Assembly (NCBI RefSeq): GCF_010095445.2
Contig: NZ_WFGV02000021.1
Span: 1-64,000, forward strand
DNA: 64,000 nucleotides
Direction of reading: 5' to 3'
Origin: Pseudomonas sp. TNT3
GTDB taxonomy: Bacteria > Pseudomonadota > Gammaproteobacteria > Pseudomonadales > Pseudomonadaceae
Shown here: positions 26,592 through 36,598 of the stretch, in pieces
Layout: each line of letters begins with the position of its first letter
How positions within the stretch are numbered: the stretch's first letter is position 1
Program-made: the position numbers and the translations under genes
Notes under the pieces: generated by a model
Seen by the model: the letters and a program-made list of their open reading frames with translations, nothing else
Databases searched by the model: none
Told to the model about the DNA's origin: nothing

Positions 26592-28085
26592 ATGGCTACG
26601 CAGCTGCAAGGCACCCAACCGGTCGTCCCGCCGACTGCCACCCACCCCCTTGCAGGCAGTTTGCAAAAGGTGGAACCCAAGCGGCTGTCCTTGAGCCTGC
26701 TGATTGCCCTGGTGGTCGGTTCGATGATCGGCAGCGGCATTTTCAGCCTGCCGCAAAACATGGCGACCAGTGCCGGGGGCGGGGCGATTCTGATTGGCTG
26801 GCTGATCACCGGCGTCGGCATGCTGTCGCTGGCGCTGGTCTATCAGACCTTGTCCAACCGCCAACCGGCGCTGGACAACGGCGTGTTCGCCTACGCCCGC
26901 GCCTTGGGTGGCGAATACCTCAGTTTCAACTCAGCCTGGGGCTACTGGATCAGTGCCTGGATCGGCAACGTCAGCTACCTGGTGATTTTGTTCGCTGCGC
27001 TGAGTTATTTCTTCCCCCTGTTCGGTGAAGGCAATAACAAAGCTGCGATTGCCGGGGCGTCCGTGGTGCTGTGGTCATTGCACTGGATGATTCTGCGGGG
27101 CATGCACACGGCAGCGCGGGCCAACGCGTTGACGACGGTGGCCAAGATCGTGCCGTTGCTGCTGTTTATCGGTGTGGTGATAGCGGCTTTCCAGCGTGAA
27201 ACCTTCAGTGTCGACTTCTGGGGGGCGCCCGCACTGGGCAGCACCCTCGATCAAGTCAAAAGCACCATGTTGGTGACTGTCTGGGTGTTCATCGGTATCG
27301 AGGGCGCCAATGTGTTCTCTGCCCGCGCAGCGGAGCGGGCCAATGTCGGCCGCGCCACGGTCATCGGCTTTGTCATTACCCTGTTGCTGTTGATTGCAGT
27401 GTCGTTACTCTCGCTGGGCATTCTCAGACAACCTGAACTGGCCGCACTGAAAAATCCTTCGATGGCCGGCGTGCTTCAGGCCGCAGCCGGGCCATGGGGC
27501 GCGGTGCTGATCAGCATTGGCTTGATCATTTCGGTGGGTGGCGCCCTGCTCGCCTGGACGCTGCTGGCGGCGGAATCGGTGTTCACACCGGCCAAGGAAA
27601 AGGTCATGCCGGGCGCGCTGGCCGTGGAAAACACCCAGGGTGTACCGGTCAATGCGCTGTGGATCACCAACGGCTGCATTCAACTGTTCCTGTTACTGAC
27701 GCTGTACTCGAGCGCCAGTTACCTCGCGCTGATTTCCCTGGCCACCTCGATGATTCTGCTGCCGTACCTGTTCAGCGGGCTGTATGCGCTGAAGCTGACC
27801 TGGCAGGGCCAGAGCTATGCCGGCCACCGCGCACTGCAACTACGCGACATGGCTATCGCCTCGGTCGCCTCGCTGTATTGCCTGTGGCTGCTGTATGCCG
27901 CCGGGCCTAAATACATGTTGCTCAGCGCTTTGCTCTACGCCCCCGGTTCGTTGATTTACCTGGGCACCATGAAGGCTCGTCAGGGGCAACCGCTCAGCGG
28001 CCCGGAGACGGGACTGTTGATCATTATCTGGACGGCGGCAGCCTTCGCCGGCTGGATGCTGTGGTCCGGGACGCTGTCGTTGTAG
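26592..28085 (+). CDS. arcD: Arginine/ornithine antiporter, arc cluster 2
   Basis: First gene of a canonical arcDABC operon, encoding the inner-membrane arginine/ornithine exchanger. The upstream frame reaches 26508, but ATG 26592 with TGGAGA upstream and protein start MATQLQGTQP is the better choice (497 residues, about 13 helices). The first helix reads LIALVVGSMIGSGIFSLPQNMA. It is clearly diverged from the ArcD at 9300 while keeping the same fold and motifs. Confidence 0.95.
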   Translation: MATQLQGTQPVVPPTATHPLAGSLQKVEPKRLSLSLLIALVVGSMIGSGIFSLPQNMATSAGGGAILIGWLITGVGMLSLALVYQTLSNRQPALDNGVFAYARALGGEYLSFNSAWGYWISAWIGNVSYLVILFAALSYFFPLFGEGNNKAAIAGASVVLWSLHWMILRGMHTAARANALTTVAKIVPLLLFIGVVIAAFQRETFSVDFWGAPALGSTLDQVKSTMLVTVWVFIGIEGANVFSARAAERANVGRATVIGFVITLLLLIAVSLLSLGILRQPELAALKNPSMAGVLQAAAGPWGAVLISIGLIISVGGALLAWTLLAAESVFTPAKEKVMPGALAVENTQGVPVNALWITNGCIQLFLLLTLYSSASYLALISLATSMILLPYLFSGLYALKLTWQGQSYAGHRALQLRDMAIASVASLYCLWLLYAAGPKYMLLSALLYAPGSLIYLGTMKARQGQPLSGPETGLLIIIWTAAAFAGWMLWSGTLSL

Positions 28086-28306
28086 GGGCAGCACCACAGG
28101 AAGCCGCCAGCGTCGAGGCCAGGTCGAGTTTCGCTCAGTTCCGCCAGCTCATCTTTGATTTTCTCGAACCTGGGTCGCTGTTCAAGGCGGCCATGGTTTG
28201 CCTAAGGATATCCGCACAACCCGCGCACGCATGCCGTTTAAGTTTCCCGACCCTGTAAGCCCTCGTTGTGTAGAGGGAATGAGTTGTCATCTGGAGAATC
28301 ACTGCA

Positions 28307-29563
28307 ATGACCACGGAAAAAGTTAAGTACGGCGTACATTCCGAAGCCGGAAAACTGCGCAAAGTCATGGTTTGCTCTCCCGGCCTGGCCCATCAGCGGC
28401 TGACCCCGAACAACTGCGACGAGCTTCTTTTCGATGATGTGCTGTGGGTCGCCCAAGCCAAGCGCGACCATTTCGACTTCGTCACCAAAATGCGCGAGCG
28501 CAATGTCGACGTACTGGAAATGCACAACCTGCTGACCGACATCGTCGCCATCCCTGAAGCCCTGAACTGGATCCTGGAGCGCAAGATCACCGCCAATTCA
28601 GTGGGCTTGGGCCTGGTCAACGAAGTCAGCTCGTGGCTGCGCAGCCTGGAGTCGCGCAAGATTGCCGAGTTCCTGATTGGCGGCGTGTCGGCGGATGATC
28701 TGCCGGACAGCTTCGGCGGCAAGACCATTCAGATGTTCCGCGATTTCCTCGGCCACTCGAGCTTCATTCTGCCGCCGTTACCCAACACCCAGTTCACCCG
28801 CGACACCACCTGCTGGATTTTCGGTGGCGTGACGCTGAATCCGATGCACTGGCCGGCGCGCCGTCAGGAAACGTTGCTGGCCAGCGCCATCTACAAATTC
28901 CACCCGGAGTTCACCAACGCTGACTTCCAGATCTGGTATGGCGATCCGGATCAGGAACACGGCAACGCCACACTCGAAGGCGGCGACGTGATGCCCATCG
29001 GTAACGGTGTTGTGTTGATCGGCATGGGCGAACGGTCCTCGCGCCAGGCTATCGGCCAGCTGGCGGTGAACCTGTTCAAGCACAACGTCGTAGAGCGCGT
29101 AATCGTCGCAGGCCTGCCGAAATCCCGCGCAGCGATGCACCTGGACACCGTGTTCAGCTTCTGCGACCGCGACCTGGTGACGATTTTTCCGGAAGTGGTC
29201 AGCCAGATCGTCGCCTTCACCCTGCGCCCTGACGACAGCAAACCGGGCGGTATCGACATTCGTCGCGAAGAAACCAACTTCCTCGACACCGTGGCCAAGG
29301 CGCTCAACCTGAAAACGTTGCGCGTGGTGGAAACCGGTGGCAACAGCTTCGCCGCCGAGCGCGAGCAGTGGGACGACGGCAACAACGTGGTGGCCGTGGA
29401 ACCGGGCGTGGTGATCGGCTACGACCGCAACACCTACACCAATACGCTGCTGCGCAAGGCCGGTGTGGAAGTCATCACCATCAGCGCCGGCGAACTCGGT
29501 CGCGGGCGTGGTGGTGGCCATTGCATGACCTGCCCGATCATCCGCGATCCTATCGACTATTGA
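28307..29563 (+). CDS. arcA: Arginine deiminase, arc cluster 2
   Basis: A second complete arginine deiminase of 418 residues, same length as the copy at 7644. Catalytic text is intact ([18 protein letters not shown], and Cys406 in GGGHCMTCP). About 40 scattered substitutions separate the two copies by eye, and none fall in the last 81 residues. Gap to arcD is 221 bases and to arcB 70 bases. A GC-rich imperfect hairpin just after the stop (29573-29605) might modulate read-through or mRNA processing. Confidence 0.98.
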   Translation: MTTEKVKYGVHSEAGKLRKVMVCSPGLAHQRLTPNNCDELLFDDVLWVAQAKRDHFDFVTKMRERNVDVLEMHNLLTDIVAIPEALNWILERKITANSVGLGLVNEVSSWLRSLESRKIAEFLIGGVSADDLPDSFGGKTIQMFRDFLGHSSFILPPLPNTQFTRDTTCWIFGGVTLNPMHWPARRQETLLASAIYKFHPEFTNADFQIWYGDPDQEHGNATLEGGDVMPIGNGVVLIGMGERSSRQAIGQLAVNLFKHNVVERVIVAGLPKSRAAMHLDTVFSFCDRDLVTIFPEVVSQIVAFTLRPDDSKPGGIDIRREETNFLDTVAKALNLKTLRVVETGGNSFAAEREQWDDGNNVVAVEPGVVIGYDRNTYTNTLLRKAGVEVITISAGELGRGRGGGHCMTCPIIRDPIDY

Positions 29564-29633
29564 TTCCTGTGCCCTGCTTCGCGCTCATCAAGCGGGGGGC
29601 AGGTGGATAACCCAAACTCAAGGAGATCCCATC

Positions 29634-30644
29634 ATGGCCTTCAACATGCGCAACCGCAGCCTGCTCTCGCTGATGCACCACACGACTCGCGAGCTGCACT
29701 ACCTGCTGGACTTGTCCCGTGACCTCAAACGCGCCAAGTACACCGGCACCGAGCGTCCACACCTGCAAGGCAAGAACATCGCGCTGATCTTCGAAAAAAC
29801 CTCGACCCGCACCCGTTGCGCCTTCGAAGTCGCGGCCCACGACCAAGGCGCTCACGTCACCTACATCGACCCGGTGTCGTCGCAGATCGGCCACAAGGAA
29901 AGCATGAAGGACACCGCCCGCGTGCTGGGGCGGATGTTCGACGCCATTGAATACCGCGGCTTCGAACAGGAAATCGTCGAAGAGCTGGCCAAGTTCGCCG
30001 GCGTGCCGGTGTTCAACGGACTGACCGCTGAATTCCATCCGACGCAAATGATCGCCGACACCCTGACCATGCGTGAACACAGCGACAAGCCGCTGCACGA
30101 CATCAGCTACGCTTACCTCGGCGACGCCCGCTACAACATGGGTAATTCGCTGCTGATGATCGGCGCCAAACTGGGCATGGACGTGCGCATCGCCGCACCG
30201 AAAGCCTTGTGGCCGCGCGCTGATTTCATTGCTCAATGCGAAGCCTTCGCCGAAGACAGTGGCGCACGCATCACCATCACCGAAGACCCGAAAGAAGCGG
30301 TCAAAGGCGTGGACTTCATCCACACCGACATCTGGGTGTCGATGGGTGAACCGGTGGAAGCGTGGGACGAGCGCATCGAGCAACTGATGCCGTATCAGGT
30401 CAACGCCTCCATGATGAAGGCTTCGGGCAACCCGCGCGTGAAATTCATGCACTGTTTGCCCGCGTTCCACAACAGCGAAACCAAGATCGGCAAAGACATT
30501 GCCGCGCGCTATCCGCACTTGGCCAATGGCGTTGAGGTGACTGAAGAGGTCTTCGAATCGCCGGCCAACATCGCCTTTGAGCAAGCGGAAAACCGCATGC
30601 ACACCATCAAGGCGATTCTGGTGTCGGCGTTGGCAGATCTCTAA
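29634..30644 (+). CDS. arcB: Ornithine carbamoyltransferase (catabolic), arc cluster 2
   Basis: A 336-residue enzyme starting [16 protein letters not shown] after CAAGGAGATCCCATC, a strong ribosome-binding site. Active-site text [13 protein letters not shown] and HCLPAFH are intact. It differs from the copy at 6565 at scattered positions (for example EERPHL-type and [11 protein letters not shown] segments). It is followed by a perfect REPIN and arcC. Confidence 0.97.
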   Translation: MAFNMRNRSLLSLMHHTTRELHYLLDLSRDLKRAKYTGTERPHLQGKNIALIFEKTSTRTRCAFEVAAHDQGAHVTYIDPVSSQIGHKESMKDTARVLGRMFDAIEYRGFEQEIVEELAKFAGVPVFNGLTAEFHPTQMIADTLTMREHSDKPLHDISYAYLGDARYNMGNSLLMIGAKLGMDVRIAAPKALWPRADFIAQCEAFAEDSGARITITEDPKEAVKGVDFIHTDIWVSMGEPVEAWDERIEQLMPYQVNASMMKASGNPRVKFMHCLPAFHNSETKIGKDIAARYPHLANGVEVTEEVFESPANIAFEQAENRMHTIKAILVSALADL

Positions 30645-30661
30645 CGGCCACCCTGGCTCCT

Positions 30662-30748
30662 TGTGGGAGCTGGCTTGCCAGCGATGGCCACACCTCGGTG
30701 TTTCAGAGACACCGCGGTGATGCCATCGCTGGCAAGCCAGCTCCCACA
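30662..30748. repeat. REPIN (inverted REP pair) in the arcB-arcC spacer, cluster 2
   Basis: The 27-base arm TGTGGGAGCTGGCTTGCCAG... (30662-30688) is perfectly matched by its inverse at 30722-30748, around a 33-base centre. It is the same element, at the same site, as in cluster 1. The whole spacer (about 137 bases) differs from that of cluster 1 at about eight positions by eye. Confidence 0.95.
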
Positions 30749-30780
30749 GGCCCGCTTTCTCTTCCAGAAGGACATGCACC

Positions 30781-31710
30781 ATGCGTATCGTCGTTGCTTT
30801 GGGCGGTAACGCCCTGCTCCGCCGGGGTGAACCCATGACCGCGGACAACCAGCGCGCCAACATCCGGGTCGCCGCTGAGCAGATCGCAAAGATCCACCCT
30901 GGCAACCAACTGATCATCGCCCACGGCAATGGTCCACAAGTGGGCCTGCTGTCACTGCAAGCGGCGGCCTACACCTCGGTGTCCCCTTACCCGTTGGACG
31001 TGCTTGGCGCCGAAACCGACGGCATGATCGGCTACATCATCGAGCAGGAACTGGGCAACCTGCTGGACTTCGAAGTGCCGTTTGCCACGCTGCTGACTCA
31101 GGTCGAAGTCGACGCCAACGACCCGGCGTTCCAGCACCCGAGCAAACCCATCGGCCCGGTCTACACCAAGGCCGAAGCGGAAAAACTCGCCGCCGATAAA
31201 GGCTGGGCCATTGCCCCGGACGGCGACAAATACCGCCGTGTGGTCGCCAGTCCGATACCGAAACGTATCTTCGAAATCCGCCCGATAAAATGGTTGCTGG
31301 AAAAAGGCAGCATCGTGATTTGTGCCGGCGGTGGCGGCATTCCGACGGTGTACGGCGCCGATGGCAAACTCCAGGGTGTAGAAGCGGTGATCGACAAGGA
31401 CCTGTGCTCGGCGCTGCTGGCCGAACAGCTGAACAGTGATCTGTTGGTGATCGCCACCGACGTCAACGCCGCTTTCATCGACTTCGGCAAACCCACCCAG
31501 AAAACTATCGCCCATGCTCATCCTGATGAACTGGAAAAACTCGCCTTCGCGGCCGGCTCCATGGGGCCAAAGGTGCAGGCAGCCTGCCAGTTCGCTCGCA
31601 ACACCGGCAAAGTGGCAGCCATCGGGTCACTGGCCGACATTGAAGATATCGTCAACGGCGCAGCAGGCACTCAAATCAGTACAACCGAGGAAGGTATCCG
31701 CTTCCGTTGA
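30781..31710 (+). CDS. arcC: Carbamate kinase, arc cluster 2
   Basis: The 309-residue ATP-forming enzyme of the pathway, last gene of arcDABC. Motifs [35 protein letters not shown] and [14 protein letters not shown] are intact. It begins after AGAAGGACATGCACC. The C-terminus ([13 protein letters not shown]) differs from the copy in cluster 1. A hairpin lies 28 bases after the stop. Confidence 0.97.
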   Translation: MRIVVALGGNALLRRGEPMTADNQRANIRVAAEQIAKIHPGNQLIIAHGNGPQVGLLSLQAAAYTSVSPYPLDVLGAETDGMIGYIIEQELGNLLDFEVPFATLLTQVEVDANDPAFQHPSKPIGPVYTKAEAEKLAADKGWAIAPDGDKYRRVVASPIPKRIFEIRPIKWLLEKGSIVICAGGGGIPTVYGADGKLQGVEAVIDKDLCSALLAEQLNSDLLVIATDVNAAFIDFGKPTQKTIAHAHPDELEKLAFAAGSMGPKVQAACQFARNTGKVAAIGSLADIEDIVNGAAGTQISTTEEGIRFR

Positions 31711-31737
31711 CATTGCTTTGGGGTACTGAAGGGCACC

Positions 31738-31763
31738 CGCTGATGAGGCTACTCTCGTCAGCG
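31738..31763 (+). terminator. Hairpin after arcC, cluster 2
   Basis: CGCTGATGAG (31738-31747) pairs with CTCGTCAGCG (31754-31763) with one G-T pair and a 6-base loop. It is followed by TAATGACC, with no T-run. It is a likely operon-end hairpin or a 3'-stabilising structure. Confidence 0.45.
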
Positions 31764-31772
31764 TAATGACCT

Positions 31773-31874
31773 TCAAGGCTGATCAATTTGGGTTAGTTCG
31801 ACGCTGTCGCGATGTGCCAGCAGGTATTTGCTGCCGGTGACCGTGCCTGCTGCACCGAGAAATGTCATACGCAT
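31773..31874 (-). pseudogene. 5' remnant of a metallo-beta-lactamase/beta-CASP nuclease gene
   Basis: The 33-codon frame from ATG 31874 begins MRMTFLGAAGTVTGSKYLLA, which is the conserved N-terminus of beta-CASP metallo-beta-lactamase-fold proteins (exonuclease family with the GAAGTVTGS motif). It then runs into unrelated residues and a stop at 31773. A full gene would exceed 450 codons, and the metal-binding HxHxDH region is absent. A ribosome-binding site (GGAGACGGTC) and a perfect ANR box 67 bases upstream survive. The rest of the gene has been lost, apparently by a deletion that brought it next to arcC. Confidence 0.75.
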
Positions 31875-31934
31875 GACCGTCTCCTTGAACATTCATGGGA
31901 GCGCTATTGATCGCTCCTTTTGGCGCAAGAGCAG

Positions 31935-31948
31935 TTGATTTTTATCAA
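31935..31948. promoter_or_regulatory. Perfect ANR/FNR box before the nuclease remnant
   Basis: TTGAT-TTTT-ATCAA is an exact consensus match, extended by one base pair on each side (GTTGAT...ATCAAC). It is centred 67 bases before the remnant's start codon and lies within 40 bases of the end of the adjacent universal stress protein gene. Confidence 0.85.
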
Positions 31949-31973
31949 CAGCGGGCGCGACCGAGTCATCGTT

Positions 31974-32894
31974 TCAGTCAAACCAAGGCAATGAATTGAC
32001 GATCGTCAAGCTGCACGGGGCCCTGTTCAGTACGCTCTCGGCAGTACTGCCGATTAACCTGTCGATCCCGTGGTGATAGACCGTGCCCAGCACCACCATG
32101 TCGAATGCATTCTGTTGGGCGAAAAGTCCGATCACCTTGTGGGGAATGCCGGTCCGTAGATGTTGGCATTTTTTTTCGATGCCATAACGTTCGACAAGTA
32201 CCTCAAAGGCCTCCTCCTGGGCATCGTTGACGGCGTCTCTCAAACTGTCATCCAGACTCAGTGTTGGCACACTCCTCGTTGCGTCGCCCATCACCGACCA
32301 GTTATTGACATTCAACACGTGCAAGGCAGCGCCACAGGAGGCCGCCAACGTTGAGGCCAGGTCGAGAATCCGGTCATTGAGCCCTTGGGTCAGCTCCTCC
32401 AGATGGGACAGATCGATGGTCGCTAGGATTTTCACCGGTTTGGGATTTTTAGCTTCAGTAACCAGATGCAAGGGGGCCGGACAGTTGCGCAGCAACAGCC
32501 AGTCCAGGGGCCGATGGAACGCGCGATCGAGTGCCGGTACATGCTGGGTGTCCTTGATCACCAGATCCGCATGGAAGTCATTGATGTACTCAAGCATATG
32601 CGCCGGGGTGGATTTGGCCCAGACCACCTCGGTGGTTACCTGCAACCCGGTGCATCGCTGAAACCGGGCTTGCTGCTCCAGCCAGTGTCGATGCACCTGC
32701 AAGTAGCCCTCCCGTGCCTGCGCCATCGCATCGTGATCAAACAGCCCGGCCACCGCCAGCGCTTGCACATAGTCGAACGCGACGATGTGCAACAAGGCTC
32801 CGGTGGAACAGGCCAGTGCGTGCGCCCGGTCAAACGCCGGCGTGCGGGTCATTTCGCTGGGGGCAATCAATAGAATACGTTTAAGTTTCAGCAT
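31974..32894 (-). CDS. Tandem universal stress protein (UspA family)
   Basis: A cytoplasmic protein of 306 residues with two UspA domains (about 1-150 and 155-306). The N-terminal half begins LKRILLIAPSEMTRTPAFDRAHALA, and the C-terminal half ends with the nucleotide-binding type text VVLGTVYHHGIDRLIGSTAESVLNRAPCSLTIV. ATG at 32894 is preferred over 32897 because GAGG then has better spacing. In P. aeruginosa such ANR-controlled proteins are needed for survival without oxygen. It is one of four paralogues in this window. Candidate ANR-like boxes upstream at 33016 and 33084 are weaker than those of the other paralogues. Confidence 0.92.
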   Translation of the reverse strand: MLKLKRILLIAPSEMTRTPAFDRAHALACSTGALLHIVAFDYVQALAVAGLFDHDAMAQAREGYLQVHRHWLEQQARFQRCTGLQVTTEVVWAKSTPAHMLEYINDFHADLVIKDTQHVPALDRAFHRPLDWLLLRNCPAPLHLVTEAKNPKPVKILATIDLSHLEELTQGLNDRILDLASTLAASCGAALHVLNVNNWSVMGDATRSVPTLSLDDSLRDAVNDAQEEAFEVLVERYGIEKKCQHLRTGIPHKVIGLFAQQNAFDMVVLGTVYHHGIDRLIGSTAESVLNRAPCSLTIVNSLPWFD

Positions 32895-33015
32895 CATAGA
32901 CCTCGTCCCTGGAACGCGTTACCTGCCTGACTGCAAACCGGCTTCCTGTCCGGGACTTCTGGCCGTTGCCTGCGCCTGTTCCGCCTTCATGTCGGCTTAT
33001 TCATGACTTTTCCCT

Positions 33016-33029
33016 TTGGTTTATCTCAA
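33016..33029. promoter_or_regulatory. Weak ANR-like box before the universal stress protein at 31974
   Basis: TTGGT-TTAT-CTCAA has two mismatches to TTGAT-N4-ATCAA and is centred 128 bases before ATG 32894. A second weak match, CTGAT-TTTT-GTCAA, lies at 33084-33097. One of them may serve this gene. Confidence 0.45.
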
Positions 33030-33141
33030 CCGGAAAAGCTACAGTTCGTTGACCCAAGTATCTGACGTCATCGCCTGCACACTCTGATTTTTGTCAACTA
33101 ATGGCCCGCTGGCGATTAGTGAGAAACTCACTGAAGCCTTG

Positions 33142-33155
33142 TTGATTTAGCTCAA
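33142..33155. promoter_or_regulatory. ANR-like box before the potassium channel gene
   Basis: TTGAT-TTAG-CTCAA matches the ANR consensus with one mismatch. It is centred about 106 bases before the channel start at 33255. Confidence 0.7.
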
Positions 33156-33254
33156 TGTCTTGGCGCCACTCAGGCGTAAAAAAAGAACCGGGCGCTGTGT
33201 CCCGTCAATGGCGGATTACTGGCGCTACGCTACCGCTACCGCCGGAGGTTCGCC

Positions 33255-33680
33255 ATGCTGGCCGTCACGTTGATCAATACGCTGGTGGTCATCCTCGTCG
33301 TGGTGATCCACTACGAATGCCTGTTGCGCCTGAACGATTGGCTGCCGCGGCTCAAGCTTTGGAGTCGTTTCAGGATTGTCGTCGGGGTATTCGGCGCGCT
33401 GGTAGCTCATGCGCTCGAAGTCTGGTGCTTCGCACTGGTCTATTACCTAATGGTGCGTTCCGGCGAATGGGGCGGCCTGACAGGCAACTTCGATGGTTCG
33501 ATGCTGGACTGTGTCTATTTTTCCTTCACTACCTATACGACGATCGGTTTCGGCGATATTTCACCCGTCGGTAAACTCAAGTACCTGACCGGCCTGCAGG
33601 CGTTGACCGGTCTGGTGCTCATTTCCTGGACGGCCTCGTTTCTATTTCTCGAAATGCAGAAATACTGGAAGAGCAAATAA
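33255..33680 (+). CDS. Small potassium channel protein (Ion_trans_2 family)
   Basis: A 141-residue inner-membrane protein with hydrophobic segments at about residues 2-22, 43-65 and 105-130. The pore loop contains the selectivity filter TTYTTIGFGDISP, the T-x-G-F-G version of the potassium-channel signature. No C-terminal RCK or cyclic-nucleotide domain is present, so gating is not obvious. It begins after GGAGGTTCGCC. Its location in the ANR block suggests a role in ion balance when respiration fails. Confidence 0.88.
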   Translation: MLAVTLINTLVVILVVVIHYECLLRLNDWLPRLKLWSRFRIVVGVFGALVAHALEVWCFALVYYLMVRSGEWGGLTGNFDGSMLDCVYFSFTTYTTIGFGDISPVGKLKYLTGLQALTGLVLISWTASFLFLEMQKYWKSK

Positions 33681-33749
33681 CACGCGCAGGTATACGCTTT
33701 GCCAAATCCATCTGTCGGTCTGGCATAAACAGTCTGTGTCTCTTCAGGC

Positions 33750-33930
33750 TCAGACCGCCAGGACGCTGCAAGGCACTTGATACAAAATATGCTCGGTCGT
33801 ACTGCCCAACAGCTTGTCCAGCCCATGGGATTGGACTCTACCCATCACGATCACATCCACTTGATGCTCGTTAGCGAACTCGCTCAGCGCCGTGACGACA
33901 ACCGTTGATACTGGCTCATGATCTGCCTCC
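33750..33930 (-). pseudogene. 3' remnant of a fifth universal stress protein gene
   Basis: On the minus strand a frame without a usable start reads HEPVSTVVVTALSEFANEHQ, then VDVIVMGRVQSHGLDKLLGS, ending PCSVLAV and a stop at 33750-33752. This is the last ~60 residues of a UspA C-terminal domain, closely like the four intact paralogues. An in-frame TGA just upstream (near 33930) and the phosphoketolase stop at 33971 leave no room for the rest. It is a deletion remnant downstream of the phosphoketolase gene. Confidence 0.85.
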
Positions 33931-33970
33931 AGTCAGGTGGGTATTCGATGTCGCGCGGCCCTGTCGGACC

Positions 33971-36346
33971 TCAGCGACCCGCCACTGGCGTCCATTGCCA
34001 GTTCAGTACCTCGGGCATGTCTTGCCCGTGTTCAATGAGGTAAAGCTTGTGTTTCTCCATGATCGACCAATAGCGCGACCGCGCGGTTTGTAACTGATCG
34101 TGCAGCCGGGGCACGCGCTCGATGACATCCAGCGCCAATTGATAGCGATCCAGATTGTTGATCACCGCCATGTCGAACGGTGTGGTGGTCGCGCCCTCCT
34201 CCTTGAAGCCACGAACGTGGAAATTCTCGTGATTGTTGCGTTTGTACAACAGTCGGTGGATCAGCGCAGGGTAGCCATGGAAGGCGAAGATCACTGGCTT
34301 GTCGACAGTAAACAATTCATCGAACGCACTGTCCGACAAGCCGTGGGGATGCTGGAACGACGGCTGCAGCACCATCAAGTCCACGACATTGACCACCCTC
34401 ACCCGCAGATCCGGCACGTACTCGCGCAACAGGGTCACGGCGGCCAGGGTCTCCAGGGTCGGGACGTCACCGGCGCAGGCCATGACCACGTCCGGGTCTT
34501 GATCATCCCTGCACGCCCAGTCCCATCGACCAATGCCGGTCTGGCAATGACCGATGGCGGCATCGATATCCAGCCACTGCCATTCCGGTTGCTTGCCGGC
34601 GACGATGACATTGATGTAGTTGCGGCTTCTCAGGCAGTGGTCAGCCACCGACAACAGACAATTGGCATCGGGCGGCAGGTAAATTCGCGCCACGTCCGAC
34701 TTTTTATTCGCCACCAGATCGATGAACCCCGGGTCCTGGTGAGAGAAACCGTTATGGTCCTGACGCCAGACGTGGGACGTCAGCAAAAAATTGAGCGAAG
34801 CAACGGGTTTGCGCCACGGCACCTCGGCGGCGGTTTTCAGCCATTTCGCATGCTGATTGACCATCGAATCGACGATATGGATGAACGCCTCGTAACAGGA
34901 CAACACGCCATGACGGCCCGTCAGCAGATAGCCTTCGAGCCAACCCTCGCATACCTGTTCGCTGAGGATTTCCATCACCCGGCCGTCGGCGGCCAGGTTG
35001 AGATCATCGGGCTCCAGCGGTTCCATCCATGCCTTGGCACTGACCTCGTAGACCGCATCCAGTCGGTTCGAAGCGGTTTCATCCGGGCCGAACAGACGAA
35101 AGTTGCTCGCGCCCAGACTGTTTTTCATCACGTCGCGCAGAAACGAGCCCATGACTCGTGTGGCCTCCGCGCGCAAGCTGCCAGGCACTTCGAACTTCAC
35201 GGCATAGTCGCTAAAACGCGGCAAATCCAGAGGTCGCAACTGCAGTCCACCGTTGGCATGGGGATTAGCGCTCATGCGCCGGTGCCCGGTGGGTGCCAGT
35301 GCAGCGATCTCCGGCAGCAAGGTGCCATTGGCATCAAACAGTTCACCGGGACGATAACTTTCGAGCCATTCCTCCAGTTGCCGCAGGTGAATCGGCTGCT
35401 GGAAGTCGGCCAGCGGCACTTGATGCGCGCGCCAGGTGCCTTCAACGCGATGGCCATCGACGAATTTCGGCCCGGTCCAGCCTTTGGGCGTGCGCAATAT
35501 CAGCATTGGCCAAAGCGGTCGCTCTGGTGGTCCGGATGGCCCAGGCCGACGCGCCGCAAGCTGGATTTCACGAATTTTCAGCACCATCGTGTCCAGCGTT
35601 TGAGCCATCGCCTGATGCACCTGCACCGGGTCATCACCTTCGACGAAATACGGGTCGTAACCATAGCCATACATCAGGGCTGACAGTTCCTCCTCACTGA
35701 TTCTGGACAGCACCGTGGGGTTGGCGATTTTGTAGCCGTTGAGGTGCAGGATCGGCAACACAGCCCCGTCACGTGCCGGGTTGAGGAATTTGTTGGAGTG
35801 CCAACTGGCGGCCAGCGTCCCCGTTTCGGCCTCACCGTCACCGATCACGCAGGCGACGATCAGGTCAGGATTGTCAAACGCGGCGCCATAGGCATGGGCC
35901 AGGCTATAGCCCAGTTCGCCGCCTTCATGGATCGACCCAGGAATCTGCGCCGAGACATGGCTGGAGATTCCGTAAGGCCATGAAAACTGCCGAAACAGGC
36001 GAACCAGACCGTTAGTGTTGCGTTCCACCGAGGGATAAAACTCGGTATACGTCCCTTCCAGATAAGTCTGCGCGACAACCGCTGGCCCACCATGACCGGG
36101 GCCGGCAACGAAGAGCATGTTCAGGTCGTACTGATTGATCAACCGATTGAGGTGGGTGTAGATCAGGTTCAGCCCCGGTGTCGTGCCCCAGTGCCCCAAC
36201 AAGCGCGGCTTGATGTGCGCCAGGGCCAGCGGTTGCGCCAGCAGCGGGTTGTCCTTGAGGTAGATCTGCCCGACGGCCAGATAATTGGAGGCCCGCCAAT
36301 AGGCATCCAGTCCCTCCAGTTGCTTGTCACTCAGAAAATCGTTCAT
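33971..36346 (-). CDS. xfp: Xylulose-5-phosphate/fructose-6-phosphate phosphoketolase
   Basis: A thiamine-diphosphate enzyme of 791 residues that splits xylulose 5-phosphate or fructose 6-phosphate to acetyl phosphate plus an aldose phosphate, feeding ATP formation by acetate kinase without oxygen. Start at 36346 ([20 protein letters not shown]) follows GGAGAAGTAC; the frame to 36361 adds five residues. Family text includes [35 protein letters not shown], the thiamine-diphosphate motif [16 protein letters not shown], and [20 protein letters not shown] perfect ANR box is centred 78 bases upstream, which strongly suggests anaerobic induction. A Usp remnant lies downstream. Confidence 0.96.
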   Translation of the reverse strand: MNDFLSDKQLEGLDAYWRASNYLAVGQIYLKDNPLLAQPLALAHIKPRLLGHWGTTPGLNLIYTHLNRLINQYDLNMLFVAGPGHGGPAVVAQTYLEGTYTEFYPSVERNTNGLVRLFRQFSWPYGISSHVSAQIPGSIHEGGELGYSLAHAYGAAFDNPDLIVACVIGDGEAETGTLAASWHSNKFLNPARDGAVLPILHLNGYKIANPTVLSRISEEELSALMYGYGYDPYFVEGDDPVQVHQAMAQTLDTMVLKIREIQLAARRPGPSGPPERPLWPMLILRTPKGWTGPKFVDGHRVEGTWRAHQVPLADFQQPIHLRQLEEWLESYRPGELFDANGTLLPEIAALAPTGHRRMSANPHANGGLQLRPLDLPRFSDYAVKFEVPGSLRAEATRVMGSFLRDVMKNSLGASNFRLFGPDETASNRLDAVYEVSAKAWMEPLEPDDLNLAADGRVMEILSEQVCEGWLEGYLLTGRHGVLSCYEAFIHIVDSMVNQHAKWLKTAAEVPWRKPVASLNFLLTSHVWRQDHNGFSHQDPGFIDLVANKKSDVARIYLPPDANCLLSVADHCLRSRNYINVIVAGKQPEWQWLDIDAAIGHCQTGIGRWDWACRDDQDPDVVMACAGDVPTLETLAAVTLLREYVPDLRVRVVNVVDLMVLQPSFQHPHGLSDSAFDELFTVDKPVIFAFHGYPALIHRLLYKRNNHENFHVRGFKEEGATTTPFDMAVINNLDRYQLALDVIERVPRLHDQLQTARSRYWSIMEKHKLYLIEHGQDMPEVLNWQWTPVAGR

Positions 36347-36417
36347 GTACTTCTCCGCCAACGGCTCGACCTACCGATAGTCATTGGTGGATTCTGGGAG
36401 TCTGAAACGTCCAGGAC

Positions 36418-36431
36418 TTGATTTACATCAA
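36418..36431. promoter_or_regulatory. Perfect ANR/FNR box before xfp
   Basis: TTGAT-TTAC-ATCAA is an exact match and sits in a longer palindrome ACTTGAT-TTAC-ATCAAGT. It is centred 78 bases before the xfp start and about 175 before the divergent FNR-type gene, so it may also affect that gene. Confidence 0.9.
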
Positions 36432-36598
36432 GTCTCGCCGTCGGTGATCACGTTGAATGGCGTGGGACTGCTCTGAACATCGGCCCGTAAGACGCGAGTT
36501 TTCCCCGTTCGTCGATTACCCCGGCGAACGCCCGAATGAGCTGCGCGCCCAAAGACTCACCATCTATGCTTAGCACACCCCCGGATGGCGTCCCTCCC

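Noticed and set aside
29573-29605. Terminator between arcA and arcB in cluster 2
   Set aside because: The GC-rich hairpin has bulges and no T-run, and the genes are normally one operon.
34100-35683. Long plus-strand frame (527 codons) opposite xfp
   Set aside because: It is antisense to the phosphoketolase gene, whose protein is fully recognisable; long shadows are expected in GC-rich coding DNA.
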